Shown here: piece after piece, positions 1-8,298 of the stretch
Layout: the number at the start of each line of letters is the position of its first letter
Position numbering within the stretch: the stretch's first letter is position 1
Assembly: GCA_022842845.1 (NCBI GenBank)
Contig: JALHOT010000018.1
Span: 1 to 60,187 of the forward strand
Direction: 5' to 3'
Origin: Cyclobacteriaceae bacterium
Lineage (GTDB): Bacteria; Bacteroidota; Bacteroidia; Cytophagales; Cyclobacteriaceae
Length of the DNA: 60,187 bases
Notes under the pieces: generated by a model
What the model was told of the DNA's origin: nothing
Database searches by the model: none
The model's input: only the letters and a program-made list of their open reading frames with translations
Translations under genes and position numbers: made by a program

Positions 1-12
1 GTCTTCCGATCT
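1..12. other. probable Illumina adapter remnant at contig end
   Basis: Read on the minus strand, bases 12 to 2 are AGATCGGAAGA, identical to the first 11 bases of the common Illumina adapter; base 1 then differs. The match begins exactly where the thrS translation stops resembling its family, and it lies at the very edge of the window. The most likely explanation is untrimmed adapter read-through at a contig end rather than genomic DNA. Confidence 0.75.
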
Positions 13-789
13 CTTTTCAGAGAAGGTGAACAATTCTAACTCTTTTCCCAGTTTACGGTGATCACGCTTCTTGGCTTCTTCCTGTAAATGCAAAAACTCT
101 TCAAGTTCCTTTGCCTTGGGGAAAGTGATGCCATACACACGCGTCAGCATTTTATTATTCTCATTGCCGCGCCAATAGGCACCGGCTACGTTAAGAATTT
201 TGGCTGCCTTGACAAAACCTGTATTGGGGATGTGTGGACCACGACATAAGTCTGTAAAATTACCTTGTGTGTAGAAGGTAATTGTTCCGTCTGCCAGATC
301 GTTAATCAACTCCAGCTTATATTCATCACCTTTCTTGGTAAAATAATCGATGGCTTCTGCCTTACTGACTTCTCTGCGCTCGTAGGCATTTGACTTCTTG
401 GCCAACTCAAGCATTTTTGCTTCAATCTTAGCCAGATCATCTTCTGCAAAAGCCTTGCCTCCTAAATCTACATCGTAGTAAAAACCATTTTCAATAGCCG
501 GGCCAATACCAAACTTAGTACCAGGGTACAATGCCTCTAAAGCTTCTGCAAATAAGTGGGCTGATGAGTGCCAGAAAGTAGCTTTACCACCTGTATCATT
601 CCAGGTCAAAATTTTAATAGAAGCATCTTCCGTTATAGGTCTTGATAAATCACGGATTTCGCCATTCACTTCAATGGCTAATGAAACTCTGGCTAAGCCT
701 TCACTTATACTTTGGGCGATCTCAATACCCTTTACTGATTGTGGGTACTCACGCACGCTGCCATCGGGCAGGGTAATTCTAACACTCAT
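1..789 (-). CDS. thrS: threonine--tRNA ligase, N-terminal part (cut by window edge)
   Basis: Charges tRNA-Thr with threonine in the cytoplasm. The visible 259 or so residues hold the TGS domain (about residues 1-65) and the N2 editing domain, with its HxxxH motif (HSSAH, about residue 75) and a later CxxxH (CRGPH). The ATG at 789 fits family starts. The catalytic and anticodon-binding domains lie off the window. The reading follows the family up to FTFSEK (base 13) and then reads RSED, which does not match the family and coincides with adapter-like DNA at bases 1-12. The true coding sequence in this window is therefore probably 13-789. A TAnnTTTG promoter sits just upstream. Confidence 0.95.
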   Translation of the reverse strand, partial: MSVRITLPDGSVREYPQSVKGIEIAQSISEGLARVSLAIEVNGEIRDLSRPITEDASIKILTWNDTGGKATFWHSSAHLFAEALEALYPGTKFGIGPAIENGFYYDVDLGGKAFAEDDLAKIEAKMLELAKKSNAYERREVSKAEAIDYFTKKGDEYKLELINDLADGTITFYTQGNFTDLCRGPHIPNTGFVKAAKILNVAGAYWRGNENNKMLTRVYGITFPKAKELEEFLHLQEEAKKRDHRKLGKELELFTFSEKRSED

Positions 790-810
790 ACTTGTCGAAA
801 AAATGAATGA

Positions 811-841
811 CAAATATAGGGCTTATTCCATCATGAATAAA
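811..841 (-). promoter_or_regulatory. predicted thrS promoter (Bacteroidota type)
   Basis: On the minus strand TATATTTG (811-818) matches the TAnnTTTG -7 consensus exactly. A TTTA (838-841), one base off the TTTG -33 element, lies 19 bp upstream. This places the transcript start about 15 nt before the thrS ATG. Prediction from consensus only. Confidence 0.5.
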
Positions 842-858
842 TGCCTAACAAGAATGCT

Positions 859-3372
859 TTACAGGGTAAGTTGCACCGTGCCAAATACCCCGAACTTGCG
901 AACATCGGCCTTATCCAGATATGAAAGGCGATGGATAAAATCTATCCTGAAAAACTTAAAGATGTTCTCGACACCATACCCCAGCTCCAGGTAAGGCTTT
1001 CTAAGGGATAACTGTCCTGGAGGAAGGATCTCATTATTTGGATCGACCGACTGAACTATCAAATTTTGGCTTGCCTGACTCATGCTACCATACACCATGT
1101 TAGCGGTGCCTACCAGTCGCCATTTTAACTTTCTGAGCAGTGGCATTCGGTTAAGCAATAATCCTTCAAAATGGTGATTGTATTGGGCGGTGATGTATCT
1201 ATCACTGGCAAACTCTCCAAAATCCATTAGGTTGAAGGTAAGTGGTGTATAAATAGGTGTTTGATTACCCAGATGCAATCCTAATAAGGTATAAGGCAGT
1301 GGTTCAAATATGTATTCCGCTGAAGCCCTTAACGTACCTGTGCCCAGAATACCAAGTCTCGTTCCTTTCTCAAATGAAAAGCGTAGCTTGTTGTAGTCAA
1401 AGTCGCTACCAGCAATATCCTTAATACCTCTTGTATAACGAAGCATGAGGATTGGCCATCGCACAGTACCCATGCTTACCCGCTGGTTGTCGTCTTGCAA
1501 GAATAACTCATCTCTGGCGTAGCGGGACTCCAATATTACCTCAGATGTTGCGTACTGAGATTGTATAGGAGAATTAGCAATATCATTTGGGTTTACATAA
1601 TATCCGAAGTTAAAGGCAGGATCGAAAGTGGCATACCTCACAGATATCTTTTGGTTAAAGCCCTTGAATAACTCGCGCTGAAAATTCAGTCTTGTCTCGT
1701 CAAAATAAAAGCCCCTTCTGAAAAAACCCCAGCGCTGTGAGGCCAGTAACAAAGCATTCCCTCCTACTGCTTCATCATCAAAGCCGAGCCGTCCTAAATC
1801 CCTTCGTGTGCGTATGCTCCAGGTTGTCCATCTTCTCGTAGACAAAACTTGTCGGGCATATAAGGAGTACTTATACTTCTCATCCAAAAAACCATACCCT
1901 AGCTGTGCTCCAAAAGTCCATTTCTTATTAAAGGCATAGGTAGTTCTGAAACCCGGCATAATGCGCACGCCTTCAATGTTATTATAAGAAAGCAGATCCG
2001 GATAAGGACCAATCTCAATTTTTTTACCAATGCCTACATAACCATCAACAACTATTTTAACTATATCAGTATAGGTTCTGATAACGGGAATATTACGCAG
2101 CGTATCAATCATCTTGTACACATTGCGTTCTGTTTCTGACAGAGCCTCATGCCTTAATGTATCCCATACGTTCTCATCATTCTGATTGATTCTGGCTCTC
2201 TCATCCAACAGAATGGGGCGTTCATAAAACGATAAGTCGTAAGGCTTATTAACAAGGAAGTTTTTATTAGATGTATAGAACTTGGCAAGCATGCCTGCAC
2301 TGTTACTGTTAAGCTCACTGACATCGATCAACACTCTGTTTTTAACCGGCAACCAGGCACCGTCCTGAGTAGGTTCAAGTTCTTGTTGTATGCGTATCTT
2401 CTCAATAAAATTGATGTTAGCCCCTTTACTAATGCTCACATCAATTTGCTTCAAGGCGTAATTCTTTTTAGCTATCCACATACTGCCGGTAAAGGCCAGT
2501 TCCTGTGGCGACCTTGGGAAGAAGTCGAGCCGATAACAGAAGTGCTCACCCACATAAGTAGAATCTACCAAGTCATAGTCGTAATAGAGCCTCCAACCAT
2601 CAGCTATTGGGGAAACAAACTCCTTCTCGAGTATGTTGAGCCAATTCTGATAGAAGTTATACTCTTGAAAGGAAGAGCCCACCAACTGCGTAACCGTGGT
2701 GCCATCTTCTACACCCAAGCCATTGATTTTTGAGTGCAGAATCTTCTCAAATTTTGAGTTTGGGTTATCACGGTAGTATAGTTTGGAAACACTTTCTGTG
2801 ATGAAGATGGGTAGTATAGGCTTGCCGTCTTCACCAGCTATACGCTCCACACTGTCGAGCACCTGTGTAATCTTTTGAATCAGCTTCCGCTCCCGAAACT
2901 TCTCCGACATGTTGTCTACATCCACTTCTATTTTGGTGTAGGTATCGTATTCATAGGCAGTGAGTTTGCGTTTATCATTGTCTTTCTTGTTACGAACCAC
3001 TTGCCGTAAGATTTCAAAAGCAGGGTTCTCACCTGCCAGTACTACCACTTCCTGGAGGTTCGTGACATCTTCCTCTAATTGAAAATTGATCGTTTGTACA
3101 ATACCTTTTGTAATGGACTTAACTCTGGGTTTGTAACCAATATAAGAGGCCAGAATGGTATCAGTTGGGTTGCTGGTTTTTAGCAGGAAGTTGCCGTCAA
3201 AATCGGTTGTGGTGCCTATTGAAGTACCTTTAAACAAGACATTAACAAAGGGGATGGGATCGCCAGAATTGGCATCAGTCACCTTTCCTTTCACGATGGT
3301 TTCCTGCGCTTGAAGCGTAGTAATAACAACGAGTAAGCAAAACAGAAAAAGGTTTTTTGTAAACGACTTCAC
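859..3372 (-). CDS. DUF5686 / carboxypeptidase-like regulatory domain outer-membrane protein
   Basis: Probable outer-membrane protein of 837 aa. It starts with a signal peptide ending in LQAQ (about residue 23), followed by a CarboxypepD_reg-like beta-sandwich (about residues 25-110) as found at the N-terminus of many Bacteroidota SusC-like and DUF5686 proteins. The large remainder is a DUF5686 region, rich in aromatic, alternating beta-strand segments and ending in a short hydrophobic strand (GTVQLTL), as expected of a barrel. No plug domain or TonB box was recognised. The molecular function of the family is not established. It lies upstream of thrS on the same strand with a 69-nt gap that holds a separate promoter, so it is probably its own transcription unit. 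Confidence 0.85.
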   Translation of the reverse strand: MKSFTKNLFLFCLLVVITTLQAQETIVKGKVTDANSGDPIPFVNVLFKGTSIGTTTDFDGNFLLKTSNPTDTILASYIGYKPRVKSITKGIVQTINFQLEEDVTNLQEVVVLAGENPAFEILRQVVRNKKDNDKRKLTAYEYDTYTKIEVDVDNMSEKFRERKLIQKITQVLDSVERIAGEDGKPILPIFITESVSKLYYRDNPNSKFEKILHSKINGLGVEDGTTVTQLVGSSFQEYNFYQNWLNILEKEFVSPIADGWRLYYDYDLVDSTYVGEHFCYRLDFFPRSPQELAFTGSMWIAKKNYALKQIDVSISKGANINFIEKIRIQQELEPTQDGAWLPVKNRVLIDVSELNSNSAGMLAKFYTSNKNFLVNKPYDLSFYERPILLDERARINQNDENVWDTLRHEALSETERNVYKMIDTLRNIPVIRTYTDIVKIVVDGYVGIGKKIEIGPYPDLLSYNNIEGVRIMPGFRTTYAFNKKWTFGAQLGYGFLDEKYKYSLYARQVLSTRRWTTWSIRTRRDLGRLGFDDEAVGGNALLLASQRWGFFRRGFYFDETRLNFQRELFKGFNQKISVRYATFDPAFNFGYYVNPNDIANSPIQSQYATSEVILESRYARDELFLQDDNQRVSMGTVRWPILMLRYTRGIKDIAGSDFDYNKLRFSFEKGTRLGILGTGTLRASAEYIFEPLPYTLLGLHLGNQTPIYTPLTFNLMDFGEFASDRYITAQYNHHFEGLLLNRMPLLRKLKWRLVGTANMVYGSMSQASQNLIVQSVDPNNEILPPGQLSLRKPYLELGYGVENIFKFFRIDFIHRLSYLDKADVRKFGVFGTVQLTL

Positions 3373-3421
3373 AACTATCCAAAACTCAAAAGTAGGTATT
3401 TAGTACCTGCTTACTTACGTG

Positions 3422-4087
3422 TTACAGGCGATTTAGTTCTTCCTTCTCCCCTAAAAAACGAGGCGATGTGTTAAATAAATAGAGATCTAAAATGGCCAAA
3501 GGCCTTGCCAGCACCTCACGTGTAAGCACTTGAAGTGACTGCCAGACACCCGGCTCATCCGCTACCACTACAATAGCATCCATTTCATAGTAATTACTGA
3601 TAAAAAGTGACCGGTAGCTGTGAAATGATTGGGTAATAATGACAATACTTTCCTGGCCAAAAATCTCTTTGCAACGAACGATGGAATCGAGAGTGCGCAA
3701 GCCAGCATAATCAAGGGTAATAATGCCGGAAGGTACACCCTTGGCAATCAGGGCTTTCCTCATTTCTAGCGGCTCATTATAATAGCGGCTTCTGTTATCA
3801 CCGCTCACAATGATGTAATCTACCTTCCCTGTTTTGTACAGGTCGTAAGTAGTCTGCATCCTGTTCTCGAAGTAAGGGTTGGCACGTCCATCTGATAATT
3901 TACGACTTGTCCCCAAAACAAGGGCTACAGAACGATGCGGGGCTACTTCAGCTGTGCCGTAAACTTGTTTTTGGGTCGATAAAACCAGCCAAATATTGCA
4001 GATGGCAATAAATAGAATCAAGAATACAGCAGCGTATATGGTTACACGCTTGAACCAGCGCCAATAGTGAAAGCCCTTTCTAAACAC
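3422..4087 (-). CDS. SanA/YdcF-like DUF218 membrane protein
   Basis: A 221-aa protein with one N-terminal transmembrane helix (about residues 15-36) and a DUF218 domain (about residues 47-190). Family features visible are ALVLGTSRKLSDG, the VSGDN segment and the TQSFHSYRS segment. The length and single anchor resemble SanA, an envelope-barrier protein of enterobacteria; other relatives (ElyC, YdcF) are linked to cell-envelope metabolism. The substrate is unknown. It follows the nucleoside transporter gene on the same strand with a 19-nt gap, so co-transcription is plausible without implying a shared role. Confidence 0.8.
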   Translation of the reverse strand: MFRKGFHYWRWFKRVTIYAAVFLILFIAICNIWLVLSTQKQVYGTAEVAPHRSVALVLGTSRKLSDGRANPYFENRMQTTYDLYKTGKVDYIIVSGDNRSRYYNEPLEMRKALIAKGVPSGIITLDYAGLRTLDSIVRCKEIFGQESIVIITQSFHSYRSLFISNYYEMDAIVVVADEPGVWQSLQVLTREVLARPLAILDLYLFNTSPRFLGEKEELNRL

Positions 4088-4106
4088 AGTGCAAAGTTAA
4101 CACAGA

Positions 4107-5420
4107 TTAAGCAAAAAGTGCACCTGCTATGGTTCCACTCATCATGGTAGCAAGGGAAGCAGCAATCAAGGCGCGTGGGCCTAATTTCGACAAATCACCT
4201 TGTCTTTGCGGTGCCATACCCCCAATTCCGCCAATTTGGATGGCTATTGAACTGAAGTTAGCGAATCCACATAGGGCATAGGTGGCAATAATGATGGCTT
4301 TATCGCTCAACACCCCTGAAGCCTTCATGTCTGAGAGACTCAAATAGGCTACAAATTCATTGATAACCATTTTTTGCCCCAGTAAACTTCCTACCTGCAC
4401 AGATTCCGACCAGTCTACCCCCATGATAAAAGCAAAAACCCTAAATACCTGACCGAAAATATATTGTAGTGAGAATCCATCAAAGGCGCCCTGGGTACTC
4501 GCTACCACCCATTCATTGAGACCCGTCCAACTACCAATGCCATCTACCAACATCCAGTTTAAGGCAAAGATGACGGCAATGAAAGCCAATAGCATAGCCC
4601 CTACGTTAAGGGCTAATTTTAGTCCATCGCTGGCACCTGTAGCCAGGGCGTCTACAATATTTGATCCGATACTTTCCTTATTAACTTTTAGTGTACGGTC
4701 AATTTTCTCCGGCTCTGTTTCAGGCATAAAGACTTTAGCCATGACTATGGCAGCGGGGGCATTCATGATCGATGCACATAACAAATAGGTGGCAAATTTA
4801 GTCGCCTGTTCAGGATCAGCTCCTCCCAAGAAAGTAATGTATGCCCCCATCACACTTCCTGCAATAGTAGCCATGCCTCCAGTCATAAGGCAATGCAGTT
4901 CGGAGCTGGTCATTTTACCTATAAAAGGTTTTACCAATAAGGGAGCTTCCGTCTGCCCCATGAAAATATTCCCTGCAGCAGAGAGGCTTTCTGCTCCTGA
5001 GAGGCGCATGGTTTTGGCCATAATCCAGGCAAAGACATGTACAATTTTTTGGAGTATACCTAAGTAATAGAGCCCGGATGTTACGGCAGAGAAGAATATC
5101 AATACAGGCAAGGCCTGAAAAGCAAAAAGAAAACCAAGGTTGTGGCGCGTACCTGCAACGGCATCGCTGTTTCTGGCTAAATCACCAAAAAGAAAGGCAG
5201 CCCCATCAAGGCCGAAGTTTAGAAACTTAACAAAGCCGCTGCCTACGCTTTCAAAACCATCGCGCACGACCGCTACTTTCAATACTAAAACTGCAATGAC
5301 TATTTGTAACAGTAAACCACTGATTACCAGGCGCCAATCAATATTCTTTCTACTGGCAGAAAAGAACCAGGCGATCGCTACGATAATACCAATGCCAAGC
5401 AGGCCGCGCAAATAATCCAT
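4107..5420 (-). CDS. concentrative nucleoside transporter, NupC family
   Basis: Inner-membrane nucleoside importer of 437 aa, driven by H+ or Na+. It has repeated hydrophobic segments throughout. Family regions visible are the AGNIFMGQTEAPLLVKP segment (about residues 150-166), the GGMATIAGSVMGAY segment (about 180-195) and the C-terminal CGFANFSSIAIQIGGIG stretch, which contribute to the nucleoside and ion sites in known structures. The order N-terminal core, gate, C-terminal core is intact and the length is typical of bacterial members. Whether the coupling ion is sodium or protons cannot be told from the sequence alone. Confidence 0.92.
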   Translation of the reverse strand: MDYLRGLLGIGIIVAIAWFFSASRKNIDWRLVISGLLLQIVIAVLVLKVAVVRDGFESVGSGFVKFLNFGLDGAAFLFGDLARNSDAVAGTRHNLGFLFAFQALPVLIFFSAVTSGLYYLGILQKIVHVFAWIMAKTMRLSGAESLSAAGNIFMGQTEAPLLVKPFIGKMTSSELHCLMTGGMATIAGSVMGAYITFLGGADPEQATKFATYLLCASIMNAPAAIVMAKVFMPETEPEKIDRTLKVNKESIGSNIVDALATGASDGLKLALNVGAMLLAFIAVIFALNWMLVDGIGSWTGLNEWVVASTQGAFDGFSLQYIFGQVFRVFAFIMGVDWSESVQVGSLLGQKMVINEFVAYLSLSDMKASGVLSDKAIIIATYALCGFANFSSIAIQIGGIGGMAPQRQGDLSKLGPRALIAASLATMMSGTIAGALFA

Positions 5421-5465
5421 GTGTCTTTGATTTAATCTCTGTGATGTCGTTAACTCACAGTCAGG

Positions 5466-6068
5466 TTAGTTCCTTTTACTTAACTCATCGCGGATTTTCG
5501 CGGCCTTTTCATAGTCTTCTTTTTCAATCGCTTCTTTCAAGAGATCGTTAAGCTTATCGACAGATAGGTTCTTGTAATCATCTTTGGCTTTTACTACCTC
5601 TGCCTTCTTAGTTTTAGGTTTCGGTTCAGGCTTTACTTCAGGCTCATCATCGGCTTCATCAGTTAACACAATACCTGCTTCCGCTAAGATATTCTCATAG
5701 GTATAGATGGGAGAATCAAAACGTAAACCGATAGCAATGGCATCAGAAGGACGTGCGTCAACTTCCATCTTTTTAAGACCATCTGTGCAAACTATTTTAG
5801 CAAAGAATACTCCTTCCTTAAGATCTGAAATAATGATCTCTTCTATGGTAAAGTGAAAATTGTTAGCAAAAGCTTTGAACAAGTCGTGCGTCATCGGACG
5901 GTTAGGCGCTATTTTCTCAATTTCAATAGCAATGGCCTGCGCCTCAAACATGCCGATAATGATTGGCAATCTTCGGTTGCCCTCCACCTCTCCTAATACA
6001 AGGGCGAAAGAGCCAGTCTGCGACTGACTGGAGGACAAGCCCAGTATTTCTAACTTCAGTTTATTCAC
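5466..6068 (-). CDS. bifunctional nuclease family protein (DUF151) with C-terminal UVR motif
   Basis: A 200-aa protein. The N-terminal DUF151 domain (about residues 1-130) carries the family segments LPIIIGMFEAQAIAIEIE and VDARPSDAIAIGLRF. A charged, Lys/Glu/Pro-rich linker (about 135-165) leads to a UvrB/UvrC-type motif at the C-terminus (about 167-200; EKEDYEKAAKIRDEL). Plant and mycobacterial relatives have been reported to have DNase/RNase activity. Fusion to a UVR motif is common in Bacteroidota and suggests protein-protein contact with nucleotide-excision or Clp-type partners. Its own activity is not shown by the sequence. Confidence 0.88.
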   Translation of the reverse strand: MNKLKLEILGLSSSQSQTGSFALVLGEVEGNRRLPIIIGMFEAQAIAIEIEKIAPNRPMTHDLFKAFANNFHFTIEEIIISDLKEGVFFAKIVCTDGLKKMEVDARPSDAIAIGLRFDSPIYTYENILAEAGIVLTDEADDEPEVKPEPKPKTKKAEVVKAKDDYKNLSVDKLNDLLKEAIEKEDYEKAAKIRDELSKRN

Positions 6069-6149
6069 ACCGGTAAGTTAATAGTTATCTGCAAATAGTT
6101 AATTCTAGGTCAAAAAAACCATTGAAAAATATAACTAATTCACATCAAC

Positions 6150-7103
6150 CTACTTAGCCGCCTTTACCGCTTCAATTAGCTTGGGTAACACATCAAACGC
6201 GTCACCAACAATACCGTAATCGGCTGCTTTAAAGAATGGTGCATCTGCATCTTTGTTAATCACCACAATACATTTAGATGAATTAACACCCGCCAGATGC
6301 TGGATAGCTCCGGAGATACCTACGGCTATGTACAACTGTGGACTAACCTTAACACCAGTTTGGCCCACATGCTCATGGTGTGGTCTCCAGCCTATATCTG
6401 AAACAGGTTTGCTACAACCTGTAGCAGCACCCAATACTTTGGCCAGTTCCTCAATGGGGCCCCAGTGTTCGGGGCCCTTCATTCCACGACCTCCAGATAC
6501 TACAATGTTGGCCTCTGGCAAGAGAATCTCACCAGTAGCTTTTTCAGTTGCAGTAATTTTGGCTGCAAAGTCTGCATCTGCCAATTGAGGGGTAAAGGAT
6601 TCCGGGGCTACATCAGCACCAACTTCTTTAACCTCAGCTGCGTTCTTCTTAATGGCTATTACCTTCTTGGCATTCTTCATCTCAATCTTTGAGAAAGCCT
6701 TGCCTGTATAAATACTTTTCTTGACAACAAAGCCCGCAGCAGTTTCTGGCAACTCTGTTACGTTAGTGGCAATGCTTGCTCCTAACTTAGTAGCTACACG
6801 CGCGGCTACAGGTGTACCCAACGATGAATTGGCTAATACCAGAACATCTGCATTTTCTGCCTGCATCGCTTGCACAATAACACTGCTATAGGCTTGAATA
6901 ACGCCATCATTTAAGCGCGCATCAGCGGCATGCAGTACCTTTGCAGCACCAAATTTTCCAAGCGCAGCCAGATCAGCCGCGTCTACCGTGCCTAATGCCA
7001 GAGCCGCTACCTTGCCCCCCATGCCATGGGCATAAGCCACTGCTTCTAAAGATGTTTTTTTGATTTTACCTTCAGCACTTTCTACAAATACCAGAATGTT
7101 CAT
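6150..7103 (-). CDS. etfA: electron transfer flavoprotein alpha subunit
   Basis: Alpha subunit (317 aa) of the ETF heterodimer, which binds FAD and takes electrons from acyl-CoA dehydrogenases in the cytoplasm for delivery to ETF:quinone oxidoreductase. The N-terminal adenine-nucleotide-hydrolase-like domain is followed by the C-terminal FAD domain, with SGGRGMKGPEHW (about residues 203-214), GWRPHHEHVGQTG (about 243-255) and YIAVGISGAIQHLAG, all standard for EtfA. It lies 39 nt downstream of etfB on the same strand, the usual gene order. No dehydrogenase gene is adjacent. Confidence 0.97.
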   Translation of the reverse strand: MNILVFVESAEGKIKKTSLEAVAYAHGMGGKVAALALGTVDAADLAALGKFGAAKVLHAADARLNDGVIQAYSSVIVQAMQAENADVLVLANSSLGTPVAARVATKLGASIATNVTELPETAAGFVVKKSIYTGKAFSKIEMKNAKKVIAIKKNAAEVKEVGADVAPESFTPQLADADFAAKITATEKATGEILLPEANIVVSGGRGMKGPEHWGPIEELAKVLGAATGCSKPVSDIGWRPHHEHVGQTGVKVSPQLYIAVGISGAIQHLAGVNSSKCIVVINKDADAPFFKAADYGIVGDAFDVLPKLIEAVKAAK

Positions 7104-7142
7104 ATCGTCAATCGTTGATTGTGTTCTAACTCAAATTAATCA

Positions 7143-7883
7143 CTATAGCACTTTTGCTTCGTTCTTCAACAGGCTCACTAACTCGCCTACGTTATCAGAA
7201 GAAATCATCTTTACCGCCCCTTTCGCTGGTGGTAATTCAAACTTTTGCAAACTAACTCCGCTATCTACTGCCATGGGTTCTATTACTTGCAATGGCTTAG
7301 TGCGCGCAGACATGATACCACGCATATTTGGAATTTTCCATTCTGCGATAGGCTCTTGACAGCCAGCAACAAATGGTAAATTTACTTCCAACAACTCCTT
7401 ACCTCCTTCAATTTCACGAGCCAGTTTAGCCTTTGTGCCTTCTAACTCCAATTTCATAACGGGTGATAACGAAGGGATGCCCAATAACTCACCCACAATG
7501 CTGTGAACAACACCACCGTTAAAATCGATAGACTCACGCCCCATTAATATAAGATCATAGCCCTTTGACTTGGCATGCTCTGCAATTTGCATAGCTACAA
7601 AAAATGAGTCTGATGGTTCTGCATTGACGCGAACCGCATCATCAGCCCCGATGGCTAATGCTTTGCGAATAGTGGGCTCAGTATCAGCTGGACCTACATT
7701 GAGAACAGTCACAGTGGTACCCGCGTTGGCCTCCTTAATTTCAATGGCGCGCGCCAGCGCATAATCATCGTATGGGCCAATAATGAACTGCACACCATTA
7801 CTGTCAAATTTTGTATTGTTGTCGGTAAAATTGATTTTTGACGTGGTGTCAGGAACGTGCGAAATGCAAACTAAAATCTTCAT
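7143..7883 (-). CDS. etfB: electron transfer flavoprotein beta subunit
   Basis: Beta subunit of ETF (246 aa), which binds AMP structurally and docks partner dehydrogenases. MKILVCISHVPDT at the N-terminus and LILMGRESIDFNGG near residues 115-128 are typical of the family. I chose the ATG at 7883, which gives the conserved MKIL start. The frame is open further upstream to a TTG at 7898, but those five extra residues (MIVST) are not family-like. It is the first gene of the etfB-etfA pair and is transcribed divergently from the small TPR gene at 7979. Confidence 0.97.
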   Translation of the reverse strand: MKILVCISHVPDTTSKINFTDNNTKFDSNGVQFIIGPYDDYALARAIEIKEANAGTTVTVLNVGPADTEPTIRKALAIGADDAVRVNAEPSDSFFVAMQIAEHAKSKGYDLILMGRESIDFNGGVVHSIVGELLGIPSLSPVMKLELEGTKAKLAREIEGGKELLEVNLPFVAGCQEPIAEWKIPNMRGIMSARTKPLQVIEPMAVDSGVSLQKFELPPAKGAVKMISSDNVGELVSLLKNEAKVL

Positions 7884-7978
7884 CGTGCTCACTATCAATT
7901 AGTTGAAAACTCCTTTTCGTAAGAGGCCTCAAGATAATTTATAAAATTGGAAAAATAGTATGCACGCCTACAAAATTT

Positions 7979-8287
7979 ATGAATACGCAAAGGATTGAAA
8001 TGCTCAAAAAGCTAGTTTTAGAGGATCCGGCCGATCCATTTTATCCGTATGCGCTGGCCCTGGAGTACCTGCACACACAGCGTGCTGAGGCCCTGTCTAT
8101 ATTATTGGATGTCATGAATAAGCATTCGGAATACCTCCCAAGCTATTATCAGGCTGGCTTACTGAGCATTGAGTTAGGCAAACTAGAAGAAGGCGAAAAG
8201 ATTTTGGAGAAGGGCATAGCCCTGGCGCAAAAGCAAAACGACCGCAAAGCTTTGAATGAGCTGCGGTCGCTACTCGATAATATCTAA
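7979..8287 (+). CDS. small tetratricopeptide-repeat protein
   Basis: A 102-aa cytoplasmic protein made of about two and a half TPR-like helical hairpins. The segments around DPFYPYALALEYLHT, SYYQAGLLSIELGKLEEGEKIL and the final ALNELRSLLDNI show the small-large-aromatic spacing of TPRs. No signal peptide or catalytic domain is seen. It stands alone between the divergent etfB and the convergent dnaB, whose stop codon is only 11 nt away. The family is probably a protein-binding scaffold; the partner is unknown. Confidence 0.75.
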   Translation: MNTQRIEMLKKLVLEDPADPFYPYALALEYLHTQRAEALSILLDVMNKHSEYLPSYYQAGLLSIELGKLEEGEKILEKGIALAQKQNDRKALNELRSLLDNI

Positions 8288-8298
8288 TTTGATGAATC

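Noticed and set aside
674-994. Plus-strand ORF opposite thrS and the DUF5686 gene
   Set aside because: It lies antisense to two clear genes and has no protein-like features.
2383-2733. Plus-strand ORF inside the DUF5686 gene
   Set aside because: Shadow of the coding frame on the other strand.
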